This document shows positions 63,210-64,000 of a DNA stretch of 64,000 bases, piece after piece (the stretch's first letter is position 1; every line of letters starts with the position of its first letter). A model generated the notes under the pieces. That model searched no databases. It worked only from the letters and a program-made list of their open reading frames with translations, and was not told where the DNA came from. A program made the translations under genes and the position numbers. This DNA is from Tillus elongatus (lineage: Eukaryota > Arthropoda > Insecta > Coleoptera > Cleridae): positions 76,540,391 through 76,604,390 of the forward strand of contig OZ023270.1 in assembly GCA_964006375.1 (NCBI GenBank), given 5' to 3'.

Positions 63210-63836
63210 TTAATGAGAAAGAAAGCAAGACTGAGATTTGGTGGAGTTGAATTGTACAAGATTTCTACTTCCCCAGTCTAATCTTTTTTGGAGATCCACA
63301 GAAACAGAACCCTCCATGAGTCTGCGATCCTCATCTAATTGGGCTAAAGAGATAGGCTTAGAATATTGTATATTTGAGTGCAGGGTGCTGTCATCCGCAT
63401 AACGGTGAACTGGGTTGGATGTGCTAGAGAGAAGGTCATTGATATGGATAATAAACAAAGTATGGGCTAAAGCTGAACCTTGAAGGACTCCTGCATTAAT
63501 TGGATACAGTTTAGAGGAATAACCATCCACGACAACAGAAATGCTTCGGTTGGAGAGGAAATTTGCTGTCCAGGTACAGAGTTTTGGTGGTAGGCCATAG
63601 GCTGGAAGTTTATTAAGCAGCGCTGCGTGCCAGACCTGGTCGAATGCTTTGGATATGTCTAGAGCGACAATCTGGGTTTCACCATGTAGTTCCATAGACT
63701 TGTTCCAATAATGGGTGACATGGGAAAGGAGGTCGGCAGTTGATCTGCGCTGACGGAATCCATACTGCCTGTCGTGGATTAGACTGTGTTTTTCAAGAAA
63801 TTTTAGTAATTCGCTGTTTATATACTTTTCCATCAC
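63210..63836 (-). pseudogene. LINE reverse transcriptase, partial open frame
   Basis: 208 uninterrupted codons. They cover MEKYINSELLKFLEKHSLIH, DRQYGFRQRRSTADLLSHVT, VALDISKAFDQVWHAALLNK, LPAYGLPPKLCTWTANFL, INAGVLQGSALAHTLFIIHI and YADDSTLHSN, i.e. RT blocks with the DISKAFD and YADD catalytic acids present. GVLQGSALAHT departs from the usual GVPQGSVLSPT, so activity is doubtful. The endonuclease domain is missing. Clade: Jockey/CR1 group by motif, not resolved further. Confidence 0.9.
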
Positions 63837-63930
63837 TTTAGAGACGACTGAAAGGAGAGAGATAAGCCTGTAGTTGCTAGGAAGCGCTTTGGGTCCTTTC
63901 TTGAGGACGGGTTGTATTCGAGCAGTTTTT

Positions 63931-64000
63931 TAGCTGGTGAAAAGTATTTGCGAGCCCGGAAGAGGAAACCTAATTTCGTAGCAGCCGCTTCTGCAATTGA
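63931..64000 (-). mobile_element. Second LINE-A piece at window end
   Basis: TTAGCTGGTGAAAAGTATTT, GCGAGCCCGGAAGAGGAAAC repeats the C-terminal segment at 63022-63100. A new LINE copy therefore begins at a junction within CGAGCAGTTTT and runs out of the window. Confidence 0.85.

Larger units (their letters stand above)
62786..63930 (-). mobile_element. LINE-A family copy with intact RT core, split by a SINE
   Basis: The minus-strand copy spans RT and C-terminal region and is interrupted by the SINE at 62821-62993. The C-terminal frame 62994-63259 has SVDRNLNWHQHVTSIAEAA and LGFLFRARKYSSPANLYTLY. One frameshift near 63240 separates it from the RT frame. The 5' side breaks at 63930 (CGAGCAGTTTT) into another piece of the same family. 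Confidence 0.9.

Overview
The window is a dense bed of transposable-element relics from an animal genome, most likely an insect. That rests on the mix of elements: mariner relatives with an approximately DD41D transposase, a pogo-type element with a pipsqueak helix-turn-helix, non-LTR and Penelope-like reverse transcriptases, tRNA-derived SINEs, and a short run of the insect telomere-type repeat TTAGG. Nothing in it fixes order or species. I found no intact host protein gene. The best host-gene hint is a possible first exon near 24.1-24.3 kb (minus strand), which is weak.

Three repeat layers explain most of the sequence. (1) A family I call T has a central (TA)n array of about 50-135 bp. One flank is about 100-130 bp and ends in a hairpin (AGTGAATTTT...AAAATTCACT); the other is about 450-600 bp. 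About two dozen TA arrays lie between 1.1 and 55.7 kb. (2) A uniform MITE of about 315 bp, here called H, has terminal inverted repeats reading GGACGCAGCAAGTGCGTT. It has six two-ended copies and several fragments, usually beside T copies. (3) Other mobile elements sit inside or between these: mariner relatives (8.0-8.5, 31.3-33.2, 42.2-45.3, 49.0-51.3, 56.1-56.5, 59.0-59.6, 60.8-62.5 kb), a pogo-like element (37.5-41.6 kb), LINE copies (5.2-7.0, 13.5-14.1, 29.2-30.3, 59.6-59.9, 62.8-64.0 kb, plus relics at 16.8 and 36.7 kb), Penelope-like coding fragments (13.2 and 28.8 kb) and at least six tRNA-related or tailed retroposons.

The most unusual content is at 4.8-10.0 kb. A repeat of about 310 bp there carries hammerhead self-cleaving ribozymes on the minus strand. 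Two copies (6998-7058 and 9518-9578) keep every core nucleotide, a GUC cleavage triplet and a compensated stem I; a third (5034-5069) has lost half of stem I. The copy at 9498-10010 is flanked by a 14-bp target-site duplication and has an inverted 5' part, as expected if a ribozyme-bearing RNA was reverse transcribed with LINE machinery. Two further hammerhead-like relics (33.47 kb, and both arms of a foldback at 48.1-48.9 kb) have the minimal stem III known from Penelope-like elements but carry core mutations.

The TA arrays behave as landing sites. Four T copies have their array split by another element: an unidentified 602-bp insert (1198-1799), a near-perfect palindrome (22611-22973), a mariner (31289-33204), and a foldback plus a mariner in one array (48053-51322). 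Tandem structures include three almost identical 301-bp units (10615-11516), three diverged units of about 160 bp (2517-3060), and 75-bp units inside the 48-kb foldback. Almost every coding remnant has stops or frameshifts, so genes here do not work together as a pathway. The region is a layered record of insertions.
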